Below, piece by piece: positions 26,308 to 35,539 of a DNA stretch of 64,000 bases. Positions within the stretch are counted from its first letter, which is position 1. Each line of letters begins with the position of its first letter. This DNA comes from Polaribacter sp. ALD11 (GTDB lineage: Bacteria > Bacteroidota > Bacteroidia > Flavobacteriales > Flavobacteriaceae). Under the pieces are notes generated by a model that was not told where the DNA came from, searched no databases, and was given only the letters and a program-made list of their open reading frames with translations. The DNA is taken from the NCBI RefSeq assembly GCF_002831685.1, contig NZ_CP025119.1:3248501-3312500 (forward strand), in the 5' to 3' direction. The position numbers were made by a program, and so were the translations under genes.

Positions 26308-27135
26308 TTACAGTTGAATTCCGAATCCTTGTAAACCACTTTCTATCGGTGGTAAAATCTCTGTATTGTCCCAAATTCCGGTAACAATTGTTCTCGAATA
26401 TTCTTCTGGTAGCAAACCGTTTTGCATTAACTTACTTGTTAACTTATAGTTGTAATTTAATGTGTGATGTGTAAAGTTAAAGCTTTCTTTTGAATCATTT
26501 AGAATTGCGTACCAAACATCTGGATTTCCATCATTTGCAGGCATTCCAATAACACCAGGATTTAACCAAAGTTTATTTTTTTGTTGATGATGAAAGGGCA
26601 AACCACAATGTCCCGCAATAATTACATCACTACTTGCCGCTTCAAAATTTGGTTTTTTAAGAGCCCAATCTGTAGACTTAAAAATAAATTGAGATACATT
26701 AAAATAAGAACCATGTACAACAGTTACTTTATTTTTAGCATATTCAAAATTGATGTTATTAGGTAATGTTTTTAGAAAATCTAAAGAATTTTTAGACAAT
26801 TTACTTTGTGCATACGGATACCACAGTTGAGAAAATCCGTCACAACGAGAACCTTCTTTAAATTCACAACCGCAGTCTGCTGCATTTTCTCTTAATTGAA
26901 TTTCTACATTACCAACAATACTTTTTGCTCCCCACAATTTAAACAATTGTACGGTTTCTTCTGGTTGTGCACAATACCCAACGATATCGCCTGTACAAAT
27001 ACAGTTTTCTGGAGGAATGTTTTCTTTTTCGGCAATTTGTTTTAAAGCTTCTAGAGCTTGTAAATTGCTGTAAACTCCACCAAAAAGTAAAGTTTTACCT
27101 GATATTTTGCCTAAATCTACTGTTTTTTGATCCAT
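26308..27135 (-). CDS. Metallophosphoesterase-fold protein with altered first metal motif
   Basis: 275 residues from MDQKTVDL. An upstream ATG at 27189 would add 18 residues overlapping the symporter and is less likely. The calcineurin-like fold is clear (CTGDIVGYCAQPEE, VHGSYFNVSQ, AGHCGLPF, NPGVIGMP). However, the first motif, normally D-x-H-x-N, reads GGVYSN (19-24), and the usual GNxD/E motif is GNVE (75-78). At least one metal ligand set is therefore changed, and activity may be reduced or different. It overlaps the symporter gene by 19 nt and precedes ArsM by 33 nt, so it belongs to the same transcript. A dephosphorylation step on an arsenosugar intermediate is a guess. Confidence 0.8.
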   Translation of the reverse strand: MDQKTVDLGKISGKTLLFGGVYSNLQALEALKQIAEKENIPPENCICTGDIVGYCAQPEETVQLFKLWGAKSIVGNVEIQLRENAADCGCEFKEGSRCDGFSQLWYPYAQSKLSKNSLDFLKTLPNNINFEYAKNKVTVVHGSYFNVSQFIFKSTDWALKKPNFEAASSDVIIAGHCGLPFHHQQKNKLWLNPGVIGMPANDGNPDVWYAILNDSKESFNFTHHTLNYNYKLTSKLMQNGLLPEEYSRTIVTGIWDNTEILPPIESGLQGFGIQL

Positions 27136-28454
27136 CTTGGAATAAAATATAAAATGATACAACTTAAAATCCCCCAAACATTTACCCATAATAAAGAGGC
27201 GTATTTTCCTTTTGTAAAAATCAATGCTTCTGGAAAAATATCGAAAATGAGAAAAAAACCAAAAACTAATCCGCAGAAAACACTTAAATAAAAACTAATT
27301 TTTGGCACTTTTACTTTCCAAAATATAAAAATAGGAGTGAGGCCAATAACCATAGTTCCAGAAATGGTGGTTGCAGATAATATTTCAGCATTTAAGAAAA
27401 CGGGTATTGTTCCTAAAACAGCAACTATTAGCATGGTAATCCTTCCGAAGGAAACCGTTTTTTTGATATTTAAATCGATTGCTAATAACTTCGAAAAAGA
27501 AGAAAAAGTAGAATCTAAAGTAGAAGCAGCAGAGGTAATCATTATAAAATTGATTACTAATAAAATAACTACACCAAATGCTTTACCAACTTCTACAGCT
27601 GCTTGCCCAGACATTCCTTTTGTTTGTGCATAAACCCCAATTAAACTAAATAATACAATACAAATTGCACCTAAAACACTTGCCCATAAAAAGCTTTTTC
27701 TAGTCACTTTTGGAGAAGAAATAAAACCTCTGTCTGTTAAAACAGGGTCGTGAAAAGGATAACTAAAAGACTGAATAATTGCTGCAAAAAATAAATTTAA
27801 ACCCAATTCAAAACTCCAAGTTCCTGATGAAACTATTTGTGTTGTCGAAAAATCATCCGTAGTAAAAATAGTTCCTAAAATAATGGCTAATAAAACAGAA
27901 AATAACACCATTTGTATGACGTCTGTAAAAATAGAACTGCTCAAACCGCCTTTTAATGCGTAAGATAACGTTAACAAGGTAAACACAATAATAGCCCAAT
28001 AATAGCCACTACTTCCTTGTAGGCCAAAGTAACTTCCAATGACCATGGTGTTGCTCCAAACTTCATTAAAAAGACGAAAAGCAATCAGAATTGAAAAGAT
28101 TGCCATCGCATTTTTACCAAATTTAGAAATTAAAAACTCATGAATACTTTTAAAGTTTCCCTTCGTTCTTAATTGATAAATAATAATTCCCGCAACGGCA
28201 AACGACAAATAATACCCAGCATATGCAACACCACCAACCAACCCAAAAGACAAACCTAAATTCGCTGCGTTGGTAATGCTTTTTGCAAAAATCCAAGAAA
28301 TAATTAAACTCCCCGTTAACACCAAAGTATTGGGTGTTTTTTTTTGGTGTACAGCTTTAAAAAACTGATCTGTGGTTTTTGCTAGCGGAGATAAAAAGAA
28401 CAAGATTAAACTAGAACTAATTATTAAAAGCCATTGCCAATTTATTACATCCAT
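27117..28454 (-). CDS. Sodium:solute symporter (SSS family)
   Basis: 445 residues with about 12 hydrophobic spans. The LeuT-fold sodium/solute symporter signature region includes GGVAYAGYYLSFAVAG, ALKGGLSSSIFTDVIQMVLF (about 168-187) and ITSAASTLDSTFSSFSKLLAIDL (about 304-326), the latter near the Na2 site of the family. It couples sodium entry to uptake of a small polar organic solute. It is 6 nt downstream of SusD and overlaps the metallophosphoesterase gene, so the SusCD complex would bring a substrate across the outer membrane and this protein would carry it across the inner membrane. The substrate is unknown. Confidence 0.9.
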   Translation of the reverse strand: MDVINWQWLLIISSSLILFFLSPLAKTTDQFFKAVHQKKTPNTLVLTGSLIISWIFAKSITNAANLGLSFGLVGGVAYAGYYLSFAVAGIIIYQLRTKGNFKSIHEFLISKFGKNAMAIFSILIAFRLFNEVWSNTMVIGSYFGLQGSSGYYWAIIVFTLLTLSYALKGGLSSSIFTDVIQMVLFSVLLAIILGTIFTTDDFSTTQIVSSGTWSFELGLNLFFAAIIQSFSYPFHDPVLTDRGFISSPKVTRKSFLWASVLGAICIVLFSLIGVYAQTKGMSGQAAVEVGKAFGVVILLVINFIMITSAASTLDSTFSSFSKLLAIDLNIKKTVSFGRITMLIVAVLGTIPVFLNAEILSATTISGTMVIGLTPIFIFWKVKVPKISFYLSVFCGLVFGFFLIFDIFPEALIFTKGKYASLLWVNVWGILSCIILYFIPRWIKKQ

Positions 28455-28460
28455 ATCTTT

Positions 28461-29900
28461 CTATTCGTTCCACCAAACTTTTACGTCTAGACTATTACCA
28501 TTTGTTGCTGTAGCTGCAACTTTGTAGTTTTCTGTATTTAACGCACCAGCATCGGCAGGATACGGCATTCTTACAGGAATTAAACCGTTATTTAAACTTG
28601 CTGCAACATTTTTTAGCACAGGAAAACCTGTTCTTCTATACTCAATCCAACTTTCGTAACCATTTATAGTATTTGCAATCCATTTTTGAGTAATAATTTG
28701 CTCTAAAGGTGTTTTTCCTACAGCATTTAAACTTGCATTACCAGTTAAATAAGTTGTTGGTAAGTTTGTATTCCAATATTCGAAAGCTTGCATAACTCCA
28801 TTGTTGTATAAGGTTTCTGGGTTTGTGTTAATTAGTCCTTTTTGAGCCGCTTCTGCCAATAAAAATTGAGTTTCCCAAGCGGTCATAAAGTTAGCATCTA
28901 AAGAAGAAGTATCTTCTCTAAAGATTTTACCAACCAATGAGTAATTGTCTGGCGAAGGAGTGGTTGTTGAAGAGTTAATTCCGTTAATTAAGCCATTAAA
29001 TTCATTTGAAGTAGCATTTTCAAATGGTTGATAAAATTTACCTACTCTACTGTCATTTAAGTTTTTAAAAATATCTTCAGCTGTTTCAGACATTATAAAA
29101 TTGGTAAAATCACCAACTCTTAACTGCGCAAAACGGAAGCTATTTGGTGCAGTGTTTGTAAAGTCGAAAGTTGCATTTTCATTATTATTTTTAATGTAAT
29201 TATCATCAGAAAATAAAGTTTGTAATTGACTAGCAACGTTAACTTTATCAGAAATACGGACTAAATATTTAATTTTCAAAGAATTTGCAAATCGAATCCA
29301 ACTATTTAAATCTCCATTAAATAAAATATCTCCTTCTAACGGAATTGAACCAGAATATGCATTTATAGCAGCAATTCCTTTGTCTAAATTATTCAAGATT
29401 CCGTTTTCTTTTTGATAAATGTCTTCCTGTAAATCATACTTCGGAGTTACAGTTCCTTCAACGCCATTAAAAGCTTCAAAATAAGGAACATCACCAAAAA
29501 TATCAGTTAATGCAGCAGCCATATATGCTTTTAAAATTAAAGTTGGTCCTTCGTAAACTGCAAAAGCTGGGGTTTTTCGAGATTTTTTTATGATAATTTC
29601 ATTATCACGTAAATTTTTAAAAAATATGGACCAAGGATTTCCACCTAATTGTGGACTTTTTAAATCGTGTCTATCAAATAAATTAAAATCTAAAAGCGCA
29701 TAATGTTGCGATAATAAATTTCCTGCTGCAAAACCCTCATAACTCATTTGCTCACCAAAATCATAAATTACTTGGCGTAGTAATAAGCTTGGTTGCACAT
29801 TAACGGGTGAGTTTTGGTTCGTATTAATTTCTTCAAATTCTTTGGTGCAACTTGCAAATATACTTGCGAAAATTGCAACTGTAATTATATATTTTTTCAT
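28461..29900 (-). CDS. SusD/RagB-family outer-membrane lipoprotein
   Basis: 479 residues beginning MKKYIITVAIFASIFASCTK (lipoprotein signal, Cys18). The family pattern includes EINTNQNSPVNVQPSLLL, MAAALTDIFGDVPYFEAF (about 129-146), TAWETQFLLAEAAQKGL (about 341-357) and the C-terminal YESWIEYRRTGFPVL segment. It is a SusD-like substrate-capturing lid acting with the SusC partner encoded 10 nt upstream. Being inside an ArsM/ArsS cluster, it may bind a non-glycan ligand such as an organoarsenical or nucleoside (inference). Confidence 0.93.
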   Translation of the reverse strand: MKKYIITVAIFASIFASCTKEFEEINTNQNSPVNVQPSLLLRQVIYDFGEQMSYEGFAAGNLLSQHYALLDFNLFDRHDLKSPQLGGNPWSIFFKNLRDNEIIIKKSRKTPAFAVYEGPTLILKAYMAAALTDIFGDVPYFEAFNGVEGTVTPKYDLQEDIYQKENGILNNLDKGIAAINAYSGSIPLEGDILFNGDLNSWIRFANSLKIKYLVRISDKVNVASQLQTLFSDDNYIKNNNENATFDFTNTAPNSFRFAQLRVGDFTNFIMSETAEDIFKNLNDSRVGKFYQPFENATSNEFNGLINGINSSTTTPSPDNYSLVGKIFREDTSSLDANFMTAWETQFLLAEAAQKGLINTNPETLYNNGVMQAFEYWNTNLPTTYLTGNASLNAVGKTPLEQIITQKWIANTINGYESWIEYRRTGFPVLKNVAASLNNGLIPVRMPYPADAGALNTENYKVAATATNGNSLDVKVWWNE

Positions 29901-29910
29901 ACTAATTTTC

Positions 29911-32900
29911 TTAAAAATTAAACCCTACTTTAAAACCTAAACTTCTGCTAGTTGCATAGCTCATGTCTTCTACACCACTTACAAAACCATTTCCTTGAAC
30001 TGCCAATTGTTCAGGATCGAAATGAGGGTTTTCTGTAATTACAAATAAATTATTTCCTATAAATGAAAGATCTAAAGTAGACGTGTCTTTCAATCCTAAA
30101 AAACCTTCTTTTAAATTCAATTTATAACCAATTGAAAACTGACGTAATTTTAAATAAGACGCATCATATACATTATTTTCCTCATGATTTCTGTCGTAAA
30201 ACTGTCTGTAATAACTTTCTGGAGAAACCGCAATTGTGTTTGGTAAACCAGAAGATCTTCCAACACCTTGTGCAATAATACCAGCATCTGGTCTAAAAAC
30301 TGTTTCTGCTAATTGTCCACCAACATTACCTAAAGCACTGGTTCTCGATACAATTTCACCTCCTTGTCTCCAATCGAATAAGAAACTTGCAGTCCAATTT
30401 TGATAGCTAAAATTATTGTTCCAACCCAATGTGAAATCTGGATTATAATTCCCTAATTTTTGTAAGTTATTGTCCGCTATAAACTTTCCATTATCTTCTG
30501 GTTTCGCCGCATCGTCTACAATAATAAAATCTCCGTTTGCATTTTTTAAATATCCAGTTCCATAAAAATCACCGATTCTACCACCTTCTTCAACTTGAAA
30601 ATATACTGTTTGATTTGCACTGTCGTAAATTCTACTGTATGCTAAAGTTAAGCGACCTTCTTCTTGTGGTAAATTTTTTATCACAGACCTATTGGTCGCA
30701 AAATTGAAAGTAGTATTCCATGTGAATTTTTCATTTTTAATTGGTCTTCCTCCTAAAATAATTTCAACTCCTGTTGTATTTACTTTTCCACCGTTTATAA
30801 CTTGTTGATTATATCCTGAAGAAATGGCAATTGGCAAAGAAATAATTTGATCTTTAGTTGTTGAGTTATAATAGGTGAAATCTATATTTAACCTGTCTTT
30901 TAAAAACCTTAGATCTGCTCCAACTTCATAAGAAGTAGTAATTTCTGGTTTTAAATTTGCATTCGGAATAAAGTCTTGATTGCTAAAAGTTGGTTGCCCA
31001 TTAAATGATGTTTGTGATACAAAAGCACTAGAAGTTTGATAAGGGTTTGTATCATTACCAACTTGTGCAACACTTGCTCTTAACTTCGCAAAAGAAATAT
31101 TTTCTGGCAATTCTGTGGCATTAGATACAATAAAACTTGTAGAAACGGATGGGTAAAAGAATGAAACACCATCCACAGAAAATGACGTTGCCAATGCACT
31201 AGACCAGTCATTTCTTCCAGTTATATCAGCATATAAATAATCTTTGTAACCAAATTTTACAATTCCGTATAAAGAGTTAATTCTTTTTTTAGATTCAAAC
31301 TGAAAAAATTCTACAGGAGATGCTGCATTGTTTAAACTAAAAATACCTGGTTGTGCTAAATTGGTAGTTTGCGCTTGTTTTGTTGAAGCTGTTTGGTCTA
31401 GTCTATTTCCTCCAAAAGAAGCGTCAAAAGAAAAATCTTCAAATTTATCTGTATAATTTACCAAGAAATCTGTGTTTACTTCCCTGTAAAAAACATCATG
31501 TTCAGCATAGGCTCCATTTGCAAAACGGTTAGAACTAAAATTACGATTAAACTTTCTCTTTTCTGATGAATAATCCATTCCAGAACGAAAAGAAACACTT
31601 AATTTATCTGTAAATTTATGGTTTACAGCAATATTTCCAAAAACGCGATCTCTATTAAAAGAATTGGTGTTTTCATTCAATATAAAAAAAGGATTGTCAA
31701 AATATCTGTAGTTGAAATTATACTGTTGCAAACCTTCTAAACCTGGTTGCCAATACTCTCGTAAACTATTAATATTTAAAGATCTTGGTCCCCAGGCAAC
31801 TAAAGAGTAATTTGCATTTTCACTTCCATAACCGTTTGACGGTCTGTTGTTGCTACTTGAATTTACATAATTTATAGAAGAAGTAACTCGCGTTTTTTCA
31901 GTTGGATTAAAAATCACTTTTAAAGCGACCGTTTTACGTTCTAAATTTACTCCTGGAATTATAGATTGGCTATCTAAATCTGTAAAAGACAATCTATAAG
32001 AACCTCTTTCGAAACGATCATTAATAGATATATTATTTATAGTTGTAACTCCTGTTTGATAAAAATCTTTTAAATTATCTGGGTTCGACTTAAATAAAGT
32101 TGGTGTAATCAAATTACCAGAATATAAAGAAGTGTCTCCACCACGAACCGTTGCTCCGTTTGGTAAAGTTACAGGAGAATCAAACTGTGAAATTAAATTT
32201 CCAGCATCTAATCTAGGTCCCCAAGAATAAGAAATTACATCATTAATACCAGCACCAAGTCCATTGGAATATTCAAAATTACCACCGTTTCCTTGCCCAT
32301 ATTCGTTTTGAAAATCGGGTAAACGAAAAGCATTGTCTAAAGTTATAGAAGAATTGATGCTAATTCCTAAACCTTTCTTCTTACTTCCGTCTTTTGTTTT
32401 AATAACAATAACTCCGTTTGAAGCTCTTGTACCATACAATGCAGCTGCACTTGGTCCTTTTAAAACAGTTACAGATTCAATATCATCTGCATTTACCTCC
32501 ATTGCTCCGTTTCCAAAATCAATTTCTTGAAAACCTGTAGCAGATTCGTCCGTAAAATTAAAAACGGTATTGTTATTAATTGGCGTTCCATCCACTATAA
32601 AAAGCGGATTATTGTTCGAGAAAGAAGCTTCACCACGAATGGTGATTTTTGAAGATGAACCAACGCCAGTTGCTCCTTGAGAAATAGTTACACCAGCCAA
32701 TTTTCCTGATAAATTATCTAAAAAATTAGCTGTTTTCACTTCGGTTAATTCTTTTGCTTTTAATTCTTGAACAACATAACCTAATTCTTTTGTTTTTCTG
32801 TTTACACCCAAAGCAGTAACTACAACTTCATTTAAACTTGTTTCTTGTTCTGTCAATTGAATATTGATTACGTTTCGATTTCCTACATTTATTTTTTGAG

Positions 32901-33126
32901 TTTTATAACCCAAATATGTAAAAGTTAGCGATTGTTCAGTATCTGAAATTACAATGGCATAGGTTCCATTTAAATTAGAAGTTGTTCCATTTTTGATTGA
33001 TGAAGAGATGCTCACATCAGGAATTTTCTCTCCCGTATTTTTATCTGTAATTGTACCTGTAACTGTTGTTTGTGAAAAAATGATGCTCGTAAAAAGCAAT
33101 AAGATCCACATAGAAATGTGTTTCAT
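29911..33126 (-). CDS. SusC/RagA-family TonB-dependent outer-membrane transporter
   Basis: 1071 residues with signal peptide 1-18. A carboxypeptidase-regulatory-like domain (TVTGTITDKNTGEKIPDVSI, about 21-100) precedes the plug, whose start has the TonB-box-like LNEVVVTALG (about 98-107). The plug contains DNLSGKLAGVTISQGA, NNPLFIVDGTPI and GPSAAALYGTRASNGVI (about 223-239). The large barrel ends ...SYATSRSLGFKVGFNF. It has no N-terminal STN domain, so it is not of the sigma/FecR-coupled type. It forms the barrel of the SusCD complex and would import a ligand using TonB energy. It lies 65 nt downstream of the second glycosyltransferase. Confidence 0.95.
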   Translation of the reverse strand: MKHISMWILLLFTSIIFSQTTVTGTITDKNTGEKIPDVSISSSIKNGTTSNLNGTYAIVISDTEQSLTFTYLGYKTQKINVGNRNVINIQLTEQETSLNEVVVTALGVNRKTKELGYVVQELKAKELTEVKTANFLDNLSGKLAGVTISQGATGVGSSSKITIRGEASFSNNNPLFIVDGTPINNNTVFNFTDESATGFQEIDFGNGAMEVNADDIESVTVLKGPSAAALYGTRASNGVIVIKTKDGSKKKGLGISINSSITLDNAFRLPDFQNEYGQGNGGNFEYSNGLGAGINDVISYSWGPRLDAGNLISQFDSPVTLPNGATVRGGDTSLYSGNLITPTLFKSNPDNLKDFYQTGVTTINNISINDRFERGSYRLSFTDLDSQSIIPGVNLERKTVALKVIFNPTEKTRVTSSINYVNSSSNNRPSNGYGSENANYSLVAWGPRSLNINSLREYWQPGLEGLQQYNFNYRYFDNPFFILNENTNSFNRDRVFGNIAVNHKFTDKLSVSFRSGMDYSSEKRKFNRNFSSNRFANGAYAEHDVFYREVNTDFLVNYTDKFEDFSFDASFGGNRLDQTASTKQAQTTNLAQPGIFSLNNAASPVEFFQFESKKRINSLYGIVKFGYKDYLYADITGRNDWSSALATSFSVDGVSFFYPSVSTSFIVSNATELPENISFAKLRASVAQVGNDTNPYQTSSAFVSQTSFNGQPTFSNQDFIPNANLKPEITTSYEVGADLRFLKDRLNIDFTYYNSTTKDQIISLPIAISSGYNQQVINGGKVNTTGVEIILGGRPIKNEKFTWNTTFNFATNRSVIKNLPQEEGRLTLAYSRIYDSANQTVYFQVEEGGRIGDFYGTGYLKNANGDFIIVDDAAKPEDNGKFIADNNLQKLGNYNPDFTLGWNNNFSYQNWTASFLFDWRQGGEIVSRTSALGNVGGQLAETVFRPDAGIIAQGVGRSSGLPNTIAVSPESYYRQFYDRNHEENNVYDASYLKLRQFSIGYKLNLKEGFLGLKDTSTLDLSFIGNNLFVITENPHFDPEQLAVQGNGFVSGVEDMSYATSRSLGFKVGFNF

Positions 33127-33191
33127 TTAATAATGATTTTTGTGTAAAATAAAAGTTGATCTATATTGAAAGAATCAATATGAATGAAGAA

Positions 33192-33869
33192 TTACGCAAA
33201 AATGAGTGGAGAGCCTTTATTGAAGTTCCTAAAAAATGAAGTGTTTAATATCGAAAATTCTTCCTGAAAAAAAGCAATCTTAATCGTGAAGAATAATTTT
33301 TGTAAGAGTTGTAAGATTGATAATGGAATCGCTTTGAAACTGTCTATGATAAATTGAATATCTTCTTTTGAATCGATATCATTTAGAAGTTCTAAAAACC
33401 GAATTTCTAAATTTTTAGAAGTTGCTATGTTAACAATTTTTTTATGTAAACGATTGGTTTGCCAAGGTAATTCTATGAAGGTTTCTTTATTAAAATGAGT
33501 TTTTTTAATTCCCATTAAATAGAAACCACCGTCTTTAGAAGGACCTAAAACTAAATCGTTTTTTTCTAAACGATGTAAAGTGTCAACTAAATGCTGTGCT
33601 TTTAAATGTGGAGTATCATTACCAATAGTAATTACATTTTTAAAACCTTTATCAAAAATACCTTCAATAGCATTAGAAAAACGTTCTCCAAAAGAAGTTC
33701 CAACTTGTTGTTTTTCAGAAATATGAAAATAGGTAATTCCAGATTTTTCTACAGTTTTTAATGTTTGCGTATTTAATGCGGAAATAACATCTGTTGAAAG
33801 AAACGATTTTCTTTCAACTTCTTTTTCCGCAGAATTCGCAAAAATTAATATGGCAGTTTTTTGGTTCAT
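33192..33869 (-). CDS. TIGR04282-type glycosyltransferase-like protein (copy 2, diverged)
   Basis: 225 residues of the DUF2064/TIGR04282 family. The central motifs VITIGNDTPHL (about 90-100) and LVLGPSKDGGFYLMGI (about 115-130) are kept. The N-terminal NPELGKVKTRL nucleotide-binding loop seen in copy 1 is absent and replaced by AEKEVERKSFLSTD. It also has a C-terminal extension (FFTIKIAFFQEEFS...) without match in copy 1. It may be a partner subunit or have a different donor (inference). It starts 3 nt after the arsS stop codon, so translation is coupled. Confidence 0.78.
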   Translation of the reverse strand: MNQKTAILIFANSAEKEVERKSFLSTDVISALNTQTLKTVEKSGITYFHISEKQQVGTSFGERFSNAIEGIFDKGFKNVITIGNDTPHLKAQHLVDTLHRLEKNDLVLGPSKDGGFYLMGIKKTHFNKETFIELPWQTNRLHKKIVNIATSKNLEIRFLELLNDIDSKEDIQFIIDSFKAIPLSILQLLQKLFFTIKIAFFQEEFSILNTSFFRNFNKGSPLIFA

Positions 33870-33872
33870 ATA

Positions 33873-34925
33873 TTAAGCAACAACTCCTTGACAGCTACTT
33901 CCTGCGCCAGCAGTACAACCGTAACAATGCTGATTTATAATAATGTTTCTGTCTTGTAATAATTCTTCATTATAATCTGCAATGTGCTTTACTTTACTAG
34001 CAACTTTTAAATTTAACATTTGATTAAAGTCGCAATCGAACAACCAACCATCCCAACTAATTGAAATTGTATTTGTACACATTACGTTCTCTACAGCAGT
34101 AGGATTGTATGCATCTAATAAAGAGTGCATGTAATCTTCATAATTGTCTGAAGCAATTAAATAATCTAAAAAACGACTAATTGGTAAGTTTGTAATTGCG
34201 AAAAGCTGATGGAAATCGATGTCAAATTCAGTTTTCAATGCTTTTTTAAAATCATTTTGCAAAGCCATTTGATCTCCAGGTAAAAAAGCACCTGAAGGAT
34301 TGTAAACCAAATCTAATTTTAAACCAGAACCTTCTAGCCCATAACCAATTGCATTTAATTCTTGCAAAGCCTTTATAGATTTATCAAAAACACCATCTCC
34401 ACGTTGTTTGTCTGTTTTTCCACGCGTCCAGTGTGGCATAGAAGAAACTACATGCACTCCATGTTTTTTGAAAAACTCTGGTAAATCGTAATATTTCTTA
34501 TTGGCTCTAATAATTGTTAAATTAGACCGCACAATAAAATCTTTAATTCCTGCTTTAGAAGCTTCTTCTACAAACCATCTAAAATTAGGATTCATTTCTG
34601 GTGCTCCACCAGTTAAGTCTAACGTATGTGCTTCTGTTTTTTTAATAACGTCTAAACATTGTTGCATGGTTTCTTTTGTCATAATTTCTTTACGATCTGG
34701 ACCAGCATCTACATGGCAATGTGAACAAACTTGGTTGCACATGTAACCTAGGTTTATCTGTAGAATTTCTAATTTTTTAGGACGTAAAGGAAAATGTCCT
34801 GTTTCTTTAATTTTTGCAGCAAACGTTGGTAACTCTCCGTTAGCAAAAATGCCACTTGAAAGAATTTCCATTTGGCGAGATGTATTTGCGATGTCGTTAT
34901 TTCTTGCTTTTAGTGATTTTTTCAT
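33873..34925 (-). CDS. arsS: Arsenosugar biosynthesis radical SAM protein ArsS
   Basis: 350 residues. The radical SAM [4Fe-4S] motif CNQVCSHC uses Cys63, Cys67 and Cys70, followed by HVDAGPDRKEIM typical of the ArsS/TIGR04167 family. Further family segments are LDLTGGAPEMNPNFRW (about 98-113), SSMPHWTRGKTDKQRG and FAITNLPISRFLDYL. The C-terminus NQHCYGCTAGAGSSCQGVVA supplies extra cysteines for a second cluster. In known systems ArsS joins the 5'-deoxyadenosyl group of SAM to dimethylarsenic, giving 5'-deoxy-5'-dimethylarsinoyl-adenosine. Some relatives have selenocysteine in the tail; here the codons are ordinary. It is coupled to copy 2 of the glycosyltransferase. Confidence 0.92.
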   Translation of the reverse strand: MKKSLKARNNDIANTSRQMEILSSGIFANGELPTFAAKIKETGHFPLRPKKLEILQINLGYMCNQVCSHCHVDAGPDRKEIMTKETMQQCLDVIKKTEAHTLDLTGGAPEMNPNFRWFVEEASKAGIKDFIVRSNLTIIRANKKYYDLPEFFKKHGVHVVSSMPHWTRGKTDKQRGDGVFDKSIKALQELNAIGYGLEGSGLKLDLVYNPSGAFLPGDQMALQNDFKKALKTEFDIDFHQLFAITNLPISRFLDYLIASDNYEDYMHSLLDAYNPTAVENVMCTNTISISWDGWLFDCDFNQMLNLKVASKVKHIADYNEELLQDRNIIINQHCYGCTAGAGSSCQGVVA

Positions 34926-35165
34926 GCTGAACTTGTTTCAGTATCTTTTGAAGATATTCTGAATTTATATTTTGTTCTTTTCTATTTAATTTATTTACGT
35001 AAAAAAAATGTGGTTTGGTTTTTCTTCTGATGGAGTTATTATTTAGTGCATTTGCAAATCAGGTATTTTTTAATGAGTCTAATAGAATTATAGTTTGAGA
35101 TTCCGCAGAAAAGCGGGATAAGCGATTCACACATTTTTTCTGAAAAGCAAAAAATGGTTCACTGC
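34926..35165 (-). promoter_or_regulatory. Leader between the AhpD-like gene and arsS with hairpins
   Basis: 240 nt without a gene. Just after the AhpD-like stop, the minus strand can form a stem with CATTTTTT / AAAAAATG (35132-35139 and 35149-35156, extendable outward through GTGAA/TTCAC-like pairs). CCGC-AGAAAA-GCGG follows at 35103-35116. This may be a partial terminator, an RNA processing site or a regulatory leader controlling the downstream ten genes. No TAnnTTTG promoter is visible in it. Confidence 0.35.
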
Positions 35166-35501
35166 TTACATTTCTAACTTATTCACTTTATTCATCATTT
35201 GCACTCCGTGAACCAAGGTTGCACCACTTTTAATCGCAGCACCAACATGAATTGCCTCCATCATTTGTTCTTTTGTAATTCCGCGTTGCAAACCGTCTTT
35301 TGTATATGCATCTATACAATAAGGGCATTGCTCTGTATGTGCAACTGCCAAAGCAATTAAAGATTTTTCGCGAGCTGTTAATGCGCCTTCTTCAAAAACT
35401 TTACCGTAATAATCGAAAAATTTGTTTCCAAGTTCTTCGTTCCATTCTGTAATTTTTCCAAATTTCCTTAAGTCTGCTGCGTCGTAATAGTTTTTAGACA
35501 T
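35166..35501 (-). CDS. AhpD-like peroxidase-type protein associated with arsenosugar genes
   Basis: 111 residues of the carboxymuconolactone decarboxylase/AhpD fold with the redox motif HTEQCPYC (His55, Glu57, Cys59, Cys62), the proton-relay and disulfide arrangement of AhpD peroxidases. Small single-domain members of this type occur beside ArsS genes and are named arsenosugar-associated peroxidase-like proteins. It could reduce or protect an arsenical or thiol intermediate; this is not demonstrated. It begins 38 nt after the DUF547 gene and precedes arsS by 240 nt. Confidence 0.87.
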   Translation of the reverse strand: MSKNYYDAADLRKFGKITEWNEELGNKFFDYYGKVFEEGALTAREKSLIALAVAHTEQCPYCIDAYTKDGLQRGITKEQMMEAIHVGAAIKSGATLVHGVQMMNKVNKLEM

Positions 35502-35539
35502 TTGTATCTTTTATAAAATTAAAAGTGAAAGATAATAAT

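Noticed and set aside
33873..34925. Selenoprotein form of ArsS with in-frame UGA
   Set aside because: The cysteine-rich C-terminus is encoded by ordinary codons through to a normal stop.
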